Origin: Planotetraspora sp. A-T 1434
GTDB lineage: Bacteria > Actinomycetota > Actinomycetes > Streptosporangiales > Streptosporangiaceae
Reading direction: 5' to 3'
Assembly (NCBI RefSeq): GCF_025420585.1
Contig: NZ_JAOEGB010000001.1
Span: forward strand, 62,001-126,000
Length of the DNA: 64,000 bases
Position numbers and translations under genes: made by a program. Below are positions 9,246 through 17,430 of this stretch, piece by piece (within the stretch, counting starts at the first letter, position 1; each line of letters opens with the position of its first letter). The notes beneath the pieces were generated by a model. The model saw nothing but the letters and a program-made list of their open reading frames with translations. It did no database searches and had not been told where the DNA came from.

Positions 9246-11252
9246 TCACTTGAAGGGGATCCACGCCTGGTCGGCGAGGCTCGCCGCGTCACTGACCTTG
9301 AGACCGAGGTCGGAGACGGTCCAGAGGCTCCCGCCGATCACTATGCAGCGGCGGATGCCGGGGTCGTACCGTTCCGGACCACCGGACCGGGGGTGCGTGA
9401 TCATTCCCTCCTTGGTGATCCCGCTGTCGCCGACCTTCAGCACGATGGCCCCGCTGCCACCGTCGCCCCAGTCAGACACGGGGACCATGGCCAGCCCCGA
9501 CTCCGGCCAGTAGAGGAACGCGTGCGGGTCCCACTCGGCCTCCGAGCCCGAGCTCTTCTGGAGGAACCGGGACAGGATCCGCGGGCTGGCTGGATCGTTC
9601 ACGTCGAACAGCGAGATCTGCGTGCCCATGACCTGGCCCTTGGCGTTCGCCTCCTGGCCGATGCCGAGCAGCCGTCCCGGACCGCCGGGGTGCAGATAGG
9701 ACGAGTATCCGGAGATCTTCAGCTCGCCCGTGACCTTGGGGGCGGCCGGGTCCCGCAGGTCCAGCGTGTAGAGCGGGTCGGTCTGTTTGAACGTCACCAC
9801 GTATCCGAGGTCGCCGATGAACCGAACCGAGTAGATCTGCTCGCCCTTGCCCAGGCCGGTCACCGCGCCCACCTGGGCCAGCGTGTCGGCGTTGAGCACG
9901 TAGACGCCGCTGTCACTGGTCCCCTGGCTCGCGCCGAAGACCTCGGCGTTGGAGGTGGTCGCCACCCTGAGGTTGCCCTGGTGCTCCGACAGTGAGTACT
10001 GGTTCAGCAGCCGTCCCGGGACGACCCCCGAGCCCACGTAGCGGGGGGCGCCGGAGCCTCCGATGTCGAACCGGTGCACCTCCGTCTGCTCTGGCGGCGC
10101 GGTCGGCGTCGGGGACGGCTCGGGCGACCCGCTCGCCGCCTGGCCGGGCTCCGGCACCGCGTCGTCGATCGCCATCGGGTTGGACCACCAGCGGGGGTTG
10201 CTCGTCACGTAGAGGCTGCTCTGCGTGCCGTACACGGTGTCGCCGTCGGCCGCCACGCTGATCGGCGAGTCCGAGTCGAGCGCGGTGGACGGGTCGGCGG
10301 CGAGATCGATCGTGTGAACGGTCAGCATCGACGTCCCGGTGAACTCGGCCGGGTGGCTGACCTGCTCGCATTTGACCTTGTCCGTACGGCTCACGCCACC
10401 GGACTCGATGGTGAACCGCGGCAGCCACGCGTCGATGGGCGCGGACATCACGGCTTCGCGGTTGCGCTTGAGCAGCTTGGACTCGGCGGTGTCCGGTTTC
10501 GCCTCAGGGAACGCGATCTCCGGCTGCGACCGGACGACGATCCGCACGACGGACCCCACCTGGCGGGCGTCCACGTGGCCTCCGTGGACGCTCAGCGACC
10601 CGAGCACCCTGGGCCGGCCGGACAGATCCACGATCATGTACTTCGGGTCCGACAGCCCGGGCCGCATCTTCGCCACCGCCCCGAACGGCAGCAGCCCCCG
10701 GCCCTGGATGAGCACCAGCGCGCGGTCTCCGGAGATCAGCAGGTCGGCCGGCGACCAGCTCTGCTCCGGCGGGAGGAGCCGCAGCGTTCCGGTGACCTCC
10801 CTGGTCGCGGTGTCGACCACCCGCAGCACGCCCTGGTTGACGGTGACGATCCGCTTGCCGTCGGTCTTGACCAGGTCGGGCTCGTCCACCCCCGCCTCGT
10901 GGACGTTGGTCGTGGAGTACGACTGGTCGCCCCCCGCGCCCCCGGAGTCCCCGGACGCCTTGGCGTTGGGGGCCACGTCCAGACGGTTCGCGTACATGAT
11001 GTTGCCCCCGAGGCCCCACGGGGTGACCTTCTTCGCGGTGGCCTCCCGCAGCCCGGCCAGCATGTCGTCGCAGCTCGTGTAGGAGACGAGCTTCACCTTC
11101 CCGGTCAGCTCCACGGTGCCCCCGCCGCCCCCGCCGTCCCCCGGAGCCTGTGCCGCACGGCCCGCGGAGCACGCCGCGGCCAGGATCCCGGCCAGCGCGA
11201 GGGTGCCTGCCGTACGAATCGATGTCCTCATGCCCCCTACGACGGATCGCAC
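9246..11252 (-). CDS. Secreted beta-propeller domain lipoprotein
   Basis: A 668-residue protein with a lipoprotein signal: two arginines, a hydrophobic stretch, then the lipobox LAAAC with Cys near residue 28. The conserved block TTNVHEAGVDEPDLVKTDGK marks the Pfam 'beta propeller domain' family (PF09826, from memory). Blade-like repeats continue to the end (YVLNADTLAQVGAVTGLGKG, IYSVRFIGDLGYVVTF, TLDLRDPAAPKVTGELKISG). The chosen GTG at 11252 has GGAG four bases upstream; ATG at 11231 is the alternative. It lies 21 bp downstream of the receptor kinase and is probably in its operon. The function is unknown; an extracytoplasmic partner of the kinase is possible. Confidence 0.85.
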   Translation of the reverse strand: MRSVVGGMRTSIRTAGTLALAGILAAACSAGRAAQAPGDGGGGGGTVELTGKVKLVSYTSCDDMLAGLREATAKKVTPWGLGGNIMYANRLDVAPNAKASGDSGGAGGDQSYSTTNVHEAGVDEPDLVKTDGKRIVTVNQGVLRVVDTATREVTGTLRLLPPEQSWSPADLLISGDRALVLIQGRGLLPFGAVAKMRPGLSDPKYMIVDLSGRPRVLGSLSVHGGHVDARQVGSVVRIVVRSQPEIAFPEAKPDTAESKLLKRNREAVMSAPIDAWLPRFTIESGGVSRTDKVKCEQVSHPAEFTGTSMLTVHTIDLAADPSTALDSDSPISVAADGDTVYGTQSSLYVTSNPRWWSNPMAIDDAVPEPGQAASGSPEPSPTPTAPPEQTEVHRFDIGGSGAPRYVGSGVVPGRLLNQYSLSEHQGNLRVATTSNAEVFGASQGTSDSGVYVLNADTLAQVGAVTGLGKGEQIYSVRFIGDLGYVVTFKQTDPLYTLDLRDPAAPKVTGELKISGYSSYLHPGGPGRLLGIGQEANAKGQVMGTQISLFDVNDPASPRILSRFLQKSSGSEAEWDPHAFLYWPESGLAMVPVSDWGDGGSGAIVLKVGDSGITKEGMITHPRSGGPERYDPGIRRCIVIGGSLWTVSDLGLKVSDAASLADQAWIPFK

Positions 11253-11273
11253 CGGGCTCCGGTTCGAGGCCGG

Positions 11274-13607
11274 TCAGCTTCCGAGTTGCCGGCGCGAGTA
11301 GTACGGCCCCAGGATCTCGGCCTGCGTGGTCTCCAGGAGCGTCCGCAGGTGCTGACCCCGCAGGTCCGTCACGACCACGGCCGACTTGCCGGCGATGACC
11401 TCGGTCCAGCAGAACAGGTGCTGCTCGTCCCACCAGCCGAGGACCTTCGTGCAGTCGGAGCCGAACCTGCCCGTCTCCACCCCTGTGGTGGCGTTCCAGT
11501 AGCAGACCTTCGCCGCGTCGTCGGCACACTTGGTGACGATCGAGGCGCCGGACGGGGAGAACAGCCCCGACAACGTGTTGTACGGCATGCCGACGCCTTC
11601 GAGGGTCCTGACCGGATCGCCGTCGAGGTCGTAGTAGCGGATCCCCTTGGTCGTGCCGTTGTCGAACCAGGTGGCGACCATGCTGCCGTCGCCGTTCCAG
11701 TAGAACCGGCCCTCCTTGATCGAGGAGTCGTTGATCTTGCGGACCGTGGCGGTGCCGGCGTCGACGTCCACGATGATGAACCCCTTGGTGGTCCAGGTGG
11801 AGCCGCCGGGGTTGCGGATGCTGAGGAGCAGGCGGCGGCTGTCCTTGGTCCAGTCGGCGTACTCGTACGTCAGCGGATACTTGACGGTCTTGACCGTGTG
11901 GACGACGCCGGTGGCGCGGTCGACGAGGTCCACGCCGTGGTAGTTGTCGTTCGTGTAGTTCCTGGTCCGCCCGGCGGAGACCTTCCCGTCCGGGGAGATG
12001 GCCTGCTGCCAGTACTTCACGCTCTTGACGAACCGGCCGTTCGCCGTCGAGCGCGGGTAGTTGATCCACTCGTTCTTCCGCTTGTTCTCGACCTCGTAGT
12101 AGGTCAGCCTCATCGGGTCGGACGCGCTCTCGTAGGCTGTGGCGTTCACGCCCGGCAGCTTCGCCTCGGTCGTCTCGGCGGTCACGGCCGGCGTCGGGCT
12201 CGGCTCCTGGCTGGACGGCGTCGAGGCCGGAGTGGCGGACGTCGTCGTCGTTCCCCCGGCCTGGATGGTGCCGTCCGGGTCGCGATTGGCGATCACGACG
12301 GCGACCAGCACGACGATCAGCACCGCCACCGCACCGCTCGCGATGGCCACGCCGTACTTCCGCGGGGAGCGTTCCGGGTCGTTCTCCAGGGTCTTCGTCT
12401 CCCTGACGGCCTGGGACGGCATCGGCGGCGGGTACGGCGACGGCGGCGGGCCCGGATACGGCCGGGTCGGCGGCGGGGGATAGGGACGGTTTCCGGGCGT
12501 AGCCTGGTGGGCCCCCGGATCCGACGCCGGGCCGGAGTACGGCCGTGGCGGTGGTGGCGCCGGGTAAGACCGGTCATCCGGGCGAGGCGGGCGCGCGCCC
12601 GGGTCCGACGCGGGCCCCGGATAGGGCGGTGGCGGCACCGGCTGCCGAGCGCCCCAGCCGGCCGGGGACGCCGGCGCGGCCGAAGATCCCGGTATGGCGG
12701 GGGACGGGCGGTGGGATGCCGGGGTGGCGGGGGGTGGGCCGGGGGCCTCGGACGCGGCGGCGGCCGCTTCCTGGAGGATCGCCGGGCTCGGCGCGGAGTG
12801 CTGCAGCAGGCCGAGGAGCACCTGTTCGGCCGTGGGCCGCGTGCGCGGATCCCTGGCCAGGCAGGAGACCACGACGTCGCGAAGCGGGGGCTGGAGGTCG
12901 CCCAGCTTCGGCTGGCCGTTCAGGATCCGGTTGATCACGGCGGGTAGCGAGTCGCTGCCGAACGGGCTCTCGCCGGTGGCCGCGTGGGCGATCGTGCAGC
13001 CCCAGGCGAACAGGTCGGCGGGCGGCCCGGCGGGCTCGCCCATGATCTGCTCCGGGGCCATGTAGGACGGCGTGCCCACGGGACGAGACGTCAGTGTGGA
13101 GGATGCGTCCAGGGCTCTGGCGATGCCGAAGTCGATCACTCGCGGGCCGTCCGGTCCCATGATGACGTTGGCCGGCTTCAGGTCGCGGTGGACGATCCCC
13201 GCCCGGTGGATGGCCGCGAGGGCGGTGGCCGTACCGATCGCGAGGCGGTGCAGGGCCGGGCCGCTGATCGGGCCCGAGGTGAGGACGCGCCGTTGCAGCG
13301 ACGGGCCCTCGATGTACTCGCTGACGATGTAGGGACGCTCCGCCTCCACGCCCGTCTCCATGACCTGGGCCGTGCAGAACGGGGCGACCCGCTTGGCCGC
13401 CGCCACCTCGCGGAGGAAGCGCTCCACCATATCGGGGTCGCCCGCGAGGTCGGGCCGGAGCCACTTGATGGCGACCTTCTCGCCGGACGCCCCCGCGCCG
13501 AGGTAGACGACGCCCTGGCCCCCTTCTCCCAACCGCCCCTGGAGGTCGTAGGCGCCCAGCCGTCCCGGGTCTCCCGACCTCAGCGGGGCGACCTCAGCAG
13601 CCGGCAT
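11274..13607 (-). CDS. Transmembrane Ser/Thr protein kinase with extracellular sensor domain
   Basis: 777 residues. A Hanks-type kinase domain spans about 19-275: glycine loop GEGGQGVVYLG, VAIKW lysine, HRDLKPANVIM, DFG and APEQIMGE. A long Pro/Gly-rich linker with imperfect PYPGPASDPGA-like repeats follows, then one membrane segment near 416-440 (GAVAVLIVVLVAVVIA). The ~330-residue outside domain is repetitive and beta-propeller-like (ISPDGKVSAGR, DSRRLLLSIRN). It resembles actinobacterial PknD-type receptors. I see no convincing ribosome site before ATG at 13607. Phosphorylation targets are unknown. Confidence 0.92.
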   Translation of the reverse strand: MPAAEVAPLRSGDPGRLGAYDLQGRLGEGGQGVVYLGAGASGEKVAIKWLRPDLAGDPDMVERFLREVAAAKRVAPFCTAQVMETGVEAERPYIVSEYIEGPSLQRRVLTSGPISGPALHRLAIGTATALAAIHRAGIVHRDLKPANVIMGPDGPRVIDFGIARALDASSTLTSRPVGTPSYMAPEQIMGEPAGPPADLFAWGCTIAHAATGESPFGSDSLPAVINRILNGQPKLGDLQPPLRDVVVSCLARDPRTRPTAEQVLLGLLQHSAPSPAILQEAAAAASEAPGPPPATPASHRPSPAIPGSSAAPASPAGWGARQPVPPPPYPGPASDPGARPPRPDDRSYPAPPPPRPYSGPASDPGAHQATPGNRPYPPPPTRPYPGPPPSPYPPPMPSQAVRETKTLENDPERSPRKYGVAIASGAVAVLIVVLVAVVIANRDPDGTIQAGGTTTTSATPASTPSSQEPSPTPAVTAETTEAKLPGVNATAYESASDPMRLTYYEVENKRKNEWINYPRSTANGRFVKSVKYWQQAISPDGKVSAGRTRNYTNDNYHGVDLVDRATGVVHTVKTVKYPLTYEYADWTKDSRRLLLSIRNPGGSTWTTKGFIIVDVDAGTATVRKINDSSIKEGRFYWNGDGSMVATWFDNGTTKGIRYYDLDGDPVRTLEGVGMPYNTLSGLFSPSGASIVTKCADDAAKVCYWNATTGVETGRFGSDCTKVLGWWDEQHLFCWTEVIAGKSAVVVTDLRGQHLRTLLETTQAEILGPYYSRRQLGS

Positions 13608-13746
13608 GAGGTCGCCGGAAAAAGCGAGCGATTTCTGGCATAGCTGGATTCTGGCGTGTCGCCAGGAGGACGCGGAAGTATCGTGTCCCGATGGTTGTCT
13701 TTACCGGCCAGTAGCCATAAGTCACGCTCCGGAATATTCTTCCGTC

Positions 13747-15303
13747 ATGAGTGCAGCAATTGGGACGCTCGATGCGGCCATGGTCGAACGCATCCTTAAG
13801 CACGTCACCTCGGAAGGTAAAACTCGGGAGATCTCCGCTCCCTTCACCGGCGAGCTCCTCGCCGAAGTGCCGATCTCCACCGCCGAGGACGTCCGCACGG
13901 CGTACGCCAAGGCCCGGGCCGTGCAGGAGGCGTGGGCCGCGCTGCCCGTGCGGGAGCGGGTCAGCCCGTTCCTCCGGCTGCACGACGCGATCCTGGACCG
14001 GCGCGAGGAGCTTCTCGACATCGTCCAGATGGAGACGGGCAAGGCGAGACGCCACGCGAACGAGGAAGTCCTCGACGCGGCCGGCTGCACGCTTTATTTT
14101 GCGCGGCGCGCCCCCCGCCTGCTGGAGCCCCAGCGCCGCAAGGGCATCTTCCCCATCGCGACCCGCGCCACCGAGATCCGCCACCCCAAGGGCGCCGTGG
14201 CGGTGATCAGCCCGTGGAACTACCCGCTCGCGCTCGGCGTGCCGGACGTGGTCCCGGCGCTGATGGCGGGCAACGTCGTGGTCCACAAGCCCGACACGCA
14301 GACCCCGCTCTCGACGCTCTGGACGATCGACCTGCTCGTGGAGCTCGGCATGCCGCGTGACATCTGGCAGGTCGTGCTCGGCGAGCCCGCCGACATCGGC
14401 GACGCGCTGATGGACGGCGCCGACTACGTGGCCTTCACCGGCTCGACCCGCGGCGGCCGGAAGATCGCCGAGGAGGCCGCCAGGCGGCTCATCGGCTGCT
14501 CCCTGGAGCTCGGGGGCAAGAACCCGATGATCGTGCTCGACGACGCCGACCTGAACCTGGCCGCGCAGGGCGCCGTCCGGGCCTGCTTCACCAACGCGGG
14601 TCAGCTCTGCATCTCGATCGAGCGGCTCTACGTCCAGGAGTCGATCGCCGACGCGTTCCGCGAGAAGTTCGTCCGCGTGGTCGAGAACATGAAGCTGGGC
14701 GGGGGCCTCGACTGGAACTCCCAGATGGGGTCGCTCACGTCCCGGCGGCAGCTCGACACCGTGTCCGCCCACGTGGCCGACGCTGTCGAGAAGGGCGCCA
14801 CGGTGCTCGCCGGAGGCCGGGCGCGGCCCGACCTCGGCCCGCTGTTCTACGAGCCCACGGTGCTGGAGAACGTCACCGAGGACATGGACCTGTGCCGCGA
14901 CGAGACGTTCGGCCCCGTTGTGGCGCTGTACCGCTTCTCGGCCGAGGACGAGGCCGTCGCCAAGGCCAATGACACCGTCTACGGCCTGAACGCCTCGATC
15001 TGGACCCGTGACCTCGACCGCGGCCGGCGGCTGGCCGCCCGGGTCAAGGCGGGCACCGTCAACATCAACGAGGGGTACGGCTCGGCCTACGGCTCCTACG
15101 ACGCCCCGATGGGCGGCATGAAGGCGTCCGGCCTCGGGCGGCGCCACGGGACCGAGGGCCTGCTGAAGTACACCGAGGTCCAGACCGTCGCCAGCCAGGC
15201 CTCGTGGCTCGGGTTCGAGCCGATCCTCGGCCTGCCGTACGACACGTACGCCGACACCCTCGCGACCCTGCTCAAGACGATGAAGCGACTGCACCTCAAG
15301 TAG
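13747..15303 (+). CDS. Succinic semialdehyde dehydrogenase family protein
   Basis: A 518-residue aldehyde dehydrogenase that would oxidise an aldehyde such as succinic semialdehyde to the acid with NAD(P). Key motifs: VISPWNYPLALG, the cofactor loop FTGSTRGGRKIAEEAARR, general base Glu in LELGGKNPMIVL and catalytic Cys in TNAGQLCISIERLYV, then ETFGPVVALYRF. The closest family I recognise is the actinobacterial GabD2-like group, but the substrate is not proven by sequence. ATG at 13747 was chosen because it begins just before the conserved fold. Nine bases separate it from the GMC oxidoreductase gene, so the two form an operon. Confidence 0.88.
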   Translation: MSAAIGTLDAAMVERILKHVTSEGKTREISAPFTGELLAEVPISTAEDVRTAYAKARAVQEAWAALPVRERVSPFLRLHDAILDRREELLDIVQMETGKARRHANEEVLDAAGCTLYFARRAPRLLEPQRRKGIFPIATRATEIRHPKGAVAVISPWNYPLALGVPDVVPALMAGNVVVHKPDTQTPLSTLWTIDLLVELGMPRDIWQVVLGEPADIGDALMDGADYVAFTGSTRGGRKIAEEAARRLIGCSLELGGKNPMIVLDDADLNLAAQGAVRACFTNAGQLCISIERLYVQESIADAFREKFVRVVENMKLGGGLDWNSQMGSLTSRRQLDTVSAHVADAVEKGATVLAGGRARPDLGPLFYEPTVLENVTEDMDLCRDETFGPVVALYRFSAEDEAVAKANDTVYGLNASIWTRDLDRGRRLAARVKAGTVNINEGYGSAYGSYDAPMGGMKASGLGRRHGTEGLLKYTEVQTVASQASWLGFEPILGLPYDTYADTLATLLKTMKRLHLK

Positions 15304-15312
15304 CGGGGAACC

Positions 15313-16995
15313 ATGGATTACGACGTCGTCGTCATCGGATCGGGGTTCGGCGGGAGCGTGACGGCGCTCAGGCTGACCGAGAAGGGATACTCGGTCGGCG
15401 TCCTGGAGGCCGGCCGGCGGTTCGACGAGAACACGCTGCCCAAGACCTCCTGGCGGGCCAGGGACTTCCTGTGGGCCCCCGCGCTCGGCCTGAAGGGCAT
15501 CCAGCGGATCCACGTGCTGCGCGGCCGGAACGGCGTCATGGTCCTCGCCGGGGCGGGCGTCGGCGGCGGCTCCCTCGTCTACGCCAACACCCTCTACGAG
15601 CCACTCGACCCGTTCTTCGACGATCCCCAGTGGAGCCACATCACCGACTGGAAGTCTGAACTCAGCGCCTACTACGACCAGGCCAAACGCATGCTCGGCG
15701 TGGTGCTCAACCCCACCGTGACCCCGGCCGACGAGGTCATGCGCAAGGTCGCGGAGCGGATGGGGGTGGGCGACACCTTCCATCTCGCTCCCGTCGGCGT
15801 GTTCTTCGGCGAGCCGGGCGTCGAGGTGGACGATCCCTACTTCGGCGGGGCCGGGCCGCGCCGCCGAGGGTGCCTGGAGTGCGGCGAGTGCATGACCGGC
15901 TGTCGCCACGGCGCCAAGAACACGCTGATCAAGAACTACCTCCACCTGGCCGAGAAGGCCGGGGCGAAGGTCCACCCCGAGACCACCGTCAGGAGCGTCC
16001 GCCCGATCGACGGCGGCTATGAGATCACGGTCAGGAAGACCGGCTCCCTCGGCCGGGCGCGCACGCTCACGGCCCGCCAGGTCGTCTTCGCCGCCGGCAC
16101 GTACGGCACGCAGCACCTGCTCCACCGGCTCAGGGCGACTACCCTGCCGCGGCTGTCCTCCCGGCTCGGCGTGCTGACCAGGACGAACTCCGAGGCCCTG
16201 CTCGGCTTCGAGCGCCTGACGGCCAAGGGGGAGAAGCTCAACCGGGGCGTGGCGATCACGTCGTCGATCCACCCCGACGCCGAGACCCACATCGAACCGG
16301 TCAGGTACGGCGACGGCTCCAACGCGATGGCCATGCTCCGCACACTGCTCATCGACGGCCGTTCCGATGGCGGAGGACGAACGCCGCGCTGGCTGAGGTT
16401 CCTCGGCGCGGCCCTCCGGCGGCCGCATCTCGTGCCCCGGCTGTTCAACCACCGCAAATGGTCCGAGCGGGGCATCATCGCCCTCGTCATGCAGGCCAAG
16501 AACAACTCGATCACGGTCTCCCTGCGGAAGGGGAGCCTGCGGGCCGGGCCCGGCCACGGCGAGCCGAACCCGACCTGGATCCCGGCCGGGCACCAGGCGG
16601 TGCGCCTGGCGGCGGAGGAGATCGGCGGCATGCCCGGCGGGTCATGGCTGGACCTCTTCGACATCCCGGCCACGGCCCACTTCCTCGGCGGTTGCGCGAT
16701 CGGCGACTCGCCCGAGACCGGCGTGATCGACCCCTACCACCGCGTCTACGGGTACGAGGGCCTGCACATCGTCGACGGCTCGGCGATCTCGGCCAACCTG
16801 GGCGTCAACCCCTCGCTGACCATCACCGCCCAGGCCGAGCGAGCCATGGCGTTCTGGCCGAACAAGGGCGAGCCCGACCCGCGTCCCGCGCTGGGTTCGG
16901 ATTACGCACGGCTCTCGCCGATCGCCCCCGCCCGGCCGGTCGTCCCCTCAGCCGCTCCCGGCGCCCTCCGGCTGCCGATCGTGGAGATCACATAG
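15313..16995 (+). CDS. GMC family oxidoreductase, cholesterol-oxidase-like
   Basis: 560 residues. The FAD motif VVIGSGFGGSVTALRLTEKG is at the N-terminus, GGGSLVYANTLYEP follows, and the GMC C-terminus FLGGCAIGDSPETGVIDPYHRV...GVNPSLTITAQAERA is complete. It corresponds to the ChoD-like proteins found beside guaB3 in mycobacteria. Near residue 180 it carries GCLECGECMTGCRHGAKNT, a CxxCxxCxxxC pattern like a [4Fe-4S] ferredoxin site, which is not found in classical cholesterol oxidases. Substrate specificity is uncertain. It is translated from ATG at 15313, 9 bp after the dehydrogenase stop. Confidence 0.88.
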   Translation: MDYDVVVIGSGFGGSVTALRLTEKGYSVGVLEAGRRFDENTLPKTSWRARDFLWAPALGLKGIQRIHVLRGRNGVMVLAGAGVGGGSLVYANTLYEPLDPFFDDPQWSHITDWKSELSAYYDQAKRMLGVVLNPTVTPADEVMRKVAERMGVGDTFHLAPVGVFFGEPGVEVDDPYFGGAGPRRRGCLECGECMTGCRHGAKNTLIKNYLHLAEKAGAKVHPETTVRSVRPIDGGYEITVRKTGSLGRARTLTARQVVFAAGTYGTQHLLHRLRATTLPRLSSRLGVLTRTNSEALLGFERLTAKGEKLNRGVAITSSIHPDAETHIEPVRYGDGSNAMAMLRTLLIDGRSDGGGRTPRWLRFLGAALRRPHLVPRLFNHRKWSERGIIALVMQAKNNSITVSLRKGSLRAGPGHGEPNPTWIPAGHQAVRLAAEEIGGMPGGSWLDLFDIPATAHFLGGCAIGDSPETGVIDPYHRVYGYEGLHIVDGSAISANLGVNPSLTITAQAERAMAFWPNKGEPDPRPALGSDYARLSPIAPARPVVPSAAPGALRLPIVEIT

Positions 16996-17041
16996 TTCCC
17001 CGGCAGGCAAGGTCTGGCCGTTCAACACCAGCCCTCTCGGC

Positions 17042-17354
17042 GTGATCATGCAGATGTTCCCGTATGGGCCGTCCTGCCTGGTGCTTTGTCCCACATGATC
17101 ATGCGCAGGTTCCCGTATGGACCGCCCACCTGGCGCTTTGTGCCGCGTGATCATGCACCACGAGGGCGTGCCCGTCGGACGAACGCTGCCTGATCACGAA
17201 GAGTGCCGGCGCTGATCAGACTGTGTGTGGCGGAATCCGTGCATGATCACAATTCGGGAAACCGGACGTGCCTAAGCGTCCCGGGACACCGTGCATGATC
17301 ACGATTCGGGAAACTGGACGTGCCTGAGCTTCCCGGGACACCGTGCATGATCAC
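17042..17354. repeat. Phased GTGATCATGCA array, locus B (3 forward + 3 inverted units)
   Basis: Forward units start at 17042, 17095 (ATGATCATGC) and 17147. Inverted units, TGCATGATCAC, start at 17240, 17292 and 17344. Spacings within each block are 52-53 bp. The block TTCCCG follows each intact forward unit at a fixed distance and is mirrored as CGGGA or GGAAT before the inverted units. The array fills the 435-bp gap between the GMC gene and guaA; nothing else is seen there apart from the guaA promoter region. Confidence 0.88.
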
Positions 17355-17390
17355 GGCGACACGGAGAACGGCTTGAGTGGAACGCGCCGA

Positions 17391-17400
17391 TAGACTGACC
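17391..17400 (+). promoter_or_regulatory. Candidate -10 region of guaA
   Basis: TAGACTGACC, identical to the decamer before guaB. It lies 31 bp before the GTG start. TTGAGT at 17373-17378 is too close (12 bp) for a standard -35. The upstream boundary is the last inverted unit of the repeat array. Confidence 0.4.
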
Positions 17401-17430
17401 GTACCGCTCGCTCTTCTGGGGGTCCTTCCG

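Noticed and set aside
9394-9407. GTGATCATTCCC as a further repeat-family copy
   Set aside because: It is inside a conserved coding segment, isolated, and lacks the GCA part of the core and any 52-bp partner.
10074-12947. 957-codon plus-strand reading frame
   Set aside because: Antisense to the beta-propeller and kinase genes; the translation is Arg/Gly/Asp-rich without any domain.
13594-16593. 999-codon minus-strand reading frame
   Set aside because: It lies antisense to the aldehyde dehydrogenase and GMC genes, whose proteins are clearly recognisable; the frame is low-complexity and reflects high-GC codon bias.
17042-17354. CRISPR array
   Set aside because: Unit length is constant but the conserved core is only ~11-20 bp, the units switch orientation mid-array, spacers are partly conserved between units, and no cas genes are present.
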